A stretch of 6,131 bases of DNA. It comes from Microcaldota archaeon (lineage in GTDB: Archaea > Micrarchaeota > Micrarchaeia > Micrarchaeales > CABMGC01). The notes beneath the pieces were generated by a model, which was given only the letters and a program-made list of their open reading frames with translations, did not search any database and was not told the origin of the DNA. The stretch lies in NCBI GenBank assembly GCA_021805625.1, contig JAJZEU010000141.1:1-6131 (forward strand), read 5' to 3'. This document shows positions 5,605-6,131 of this stretch, in pieces (within the stretch, counting starts at the first letter, position 1; every line of letters starts with the position of its first letter). The position numbers were made by a program, and so were the translations under genes.

Positions 5605-5616
5605 CTTCTTATTTCT
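5605..5616 (+). terminator. T-rich tract, candidate terminator for the 258-residue protein gene
   Basis: CTTCTTATTTCT is the densest T-rich stretch in the + direction after the stop at 5508; a shorter CCTTTTAT lies nearer at 5573-5580. It covers the stop and terminal Lys codons of the convergent membrane-protein gene. Confidence 0.25.
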
Positions 5617-5968
5617 TGTAGCCCAGGCCCGCGCCTATGAAGGCTATTATGAAGCCGATTATTGCAGCGATGAAGTAGGTGTAGTTCCCCGCAGTCAGGG
5701 CAAATAGGGAGAAGCTTGCGCCTACCGTAGCGCACAGCGCACCCCTCTCGGCACCCTTCCATCCCGCAACCGATGCGAAGCTAATGAAGAACAGTGCTAT
5801 CGAAGAGATGACAGCCGCCGCATAGAAGACTGGCAGCCAGAGCGCTGCTCCACCCCATGCGCTGTTCATGTAGTTGCTGTAGCTGTTGCTGAAGACCAAT
5901 GCTAGGAAGATCAAGCTTCCTATGAACTCTAGGGCGAAGATGCCCCAATTAGTTTGGCTTTTTGCCAT
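5609..5968 (-). CDS. small four-helix membrane protein of unknown function
   Basis: The 119-residue product is strongly hydrophobic, with four likely membrane helices near residues 9-27, 44-66, 76-93 and 97-116. The first two are joined by a loop rich in Ser, Asn and Tyr (28-43), the second and third by a short polar loop with Lys and Arg (71-75), and the protein ends in YKK. Positive charges at 3, 71, 75 and 118-119 place both termini and the middle loop inside the cell by the positive-inside rule. The 28-43 and 94-96 loops would face outward; N95-Y-T is a possible glycosylation sequon. Small residues (Gly, Ala, Ser) are frequent in the helices, suggesting tight packing. I recognise no family. 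The start is supported by GTGAT three bases upstream and a TATA box about 40 bases upstream. Confidence 0.8.
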   Translation of the reverse strand: MAKSQTNWGIFALEFIGSLIFLALVFSNSYSNYMNSAWGGAALWLPVFYAAAVISSIALFFISFASVAGWKGAERGALCATVGASFSLFALTAGNYTYFIAAIIGFIIAFIGAGLGYKK

Positions 5969-5971
5969 TTC

Positions 5972-5976
5972 ATCAC
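5972..5976 (-). promoter_or_regulatory. partial Shine-Dalgarno site (GTGAT) of the membrane-protein gene
   Basis: On the minus strand GTGAT lies three bases before the ATG at 5968, the same motif and spacing as at the epimerase gene. It matches the end of the archaeal consensus GGAGGTGAT and supports the chosen start. Confidence 0.4.
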
Positions 5977-6002
5977 GCTAATACAAAGAGAAGAGCACCT
6001 TT

Positions 6003-6012
6003 TTAAATATAT
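6003..6012 (-). promoter_or_regulatory. TATA box for the membrane-protein gene
   Basis: The minus strand reads ATATATTTAA, centred about 40 bases before the ATG at 5968. Transcription would start near 5982 and leave a leader of about 14 bases that contains the GTGAT site. Confidence 0.5.
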
Positions 6013-6131
6013 CGCTGGGGTTCGTGATATCAGACTGGTTTATTTGACAAACAACGAATAATCGTCGGCTGACGTTTATGGAGCTCTTTGCATGATAAAT
6101 GATGGCAGTTTCTGTTCAGCTCCGCGAGCAG

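Noticed and set aside
6092..6131. Possible gene start at the right edge (ATG at 6092, or ATGs at 6099 and 6102 in another frame), both open to the window end
   Set aside because: Only 10-13 codons are visible, no Shine-Dalgarno or correctly spaced TATA box supports either frame, and the minus strand is also open here, from the window end back to a TGA near 6029.
1..6131. CRISPR arrays, insertion sequences, rRNA and att sites
   Set aside because: No regularly spaced repeats, transposase motifs, terminal inverted repeats or rRNA-like segments were found on either strand.

Overview
The window looks archaeal and probably comes from a small-genome DPANN lineage; a Micrarchaeota (ARMAN-type) relative is my best guess, and it is inference only. 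Signs of archaea are TATA boxes about 26 or 37-40 bases upstream of start codons, two apparently leaderless genes, an STT3/AglB-type oligosaccharyltransferase, a VapC-type PIN toxin, and Arg codons dominated by AGG with abundant ATA for Ile. Base composition is moderate, with AT-rich promoters. || Layout: (1) 3-1760 (+) is the C-terminal part of an STT3-family oligosaccharyltransferase, cut by the window edge. (2) 1896-2424 (-) is a toxin-antitoxin pair: a VapC PIN ribonuclease and a 57-residue upstream partner whose end overlaps the toxin start. It faces STT3 tail to tail. (3) 2425-2782 is a 358-base gap holding a GC-richer segment with inverted repeats, then an AT-rich promoter. (4) 2783-3763 (+) is an extended-SDR nucleotide-sugar epimerase/dehydratase. 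(5) 3772-4455 (-) is a sugar-1-phosphate nucleotidyltransferase, convergent with the epimerase across 8 bases. (6) 4477-4698 (-) is a short reading frame that resembles the C-terminus of a queuosine-salvage (DUF2419/Qng1-like) protein and may be a gene remnant. (7) 4732-5508 (+) is an unrecognised soluble helical protein of 258 residues. (8) 5609-5968 (-) is a 119-residue four-helix membrane protein. (9) 5969-6131 holds the promoter of that gene and the window edge. || Working together: the nucleotidyltransferase would activate a sugar phosphate, the epimerase would alter the NDP-sugar, and STT3 would transfer the finished lipid-linked glycan to Asn of exported proteins. The three therefore fit one surface-glycosylation theme, but they are separate transcription units and not an operon. 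All three depart from their family at a signature motif: STT3 has LWPDG where WWDYG is expected, the epimerase has YxxxR for YxxxK, and the nucleotidyltransferase has GGLNRQ for GGLGTR. The toxin-antitoxin pair has different Arg codon use and is probably acquired. No complete undescribed system is evident. The most interesting leads are these motif departures, the sequon-loaded STT3 ectodomain, the DUF2419-like remnant and the structured gap upstream of the toxin-antitoxin pair.
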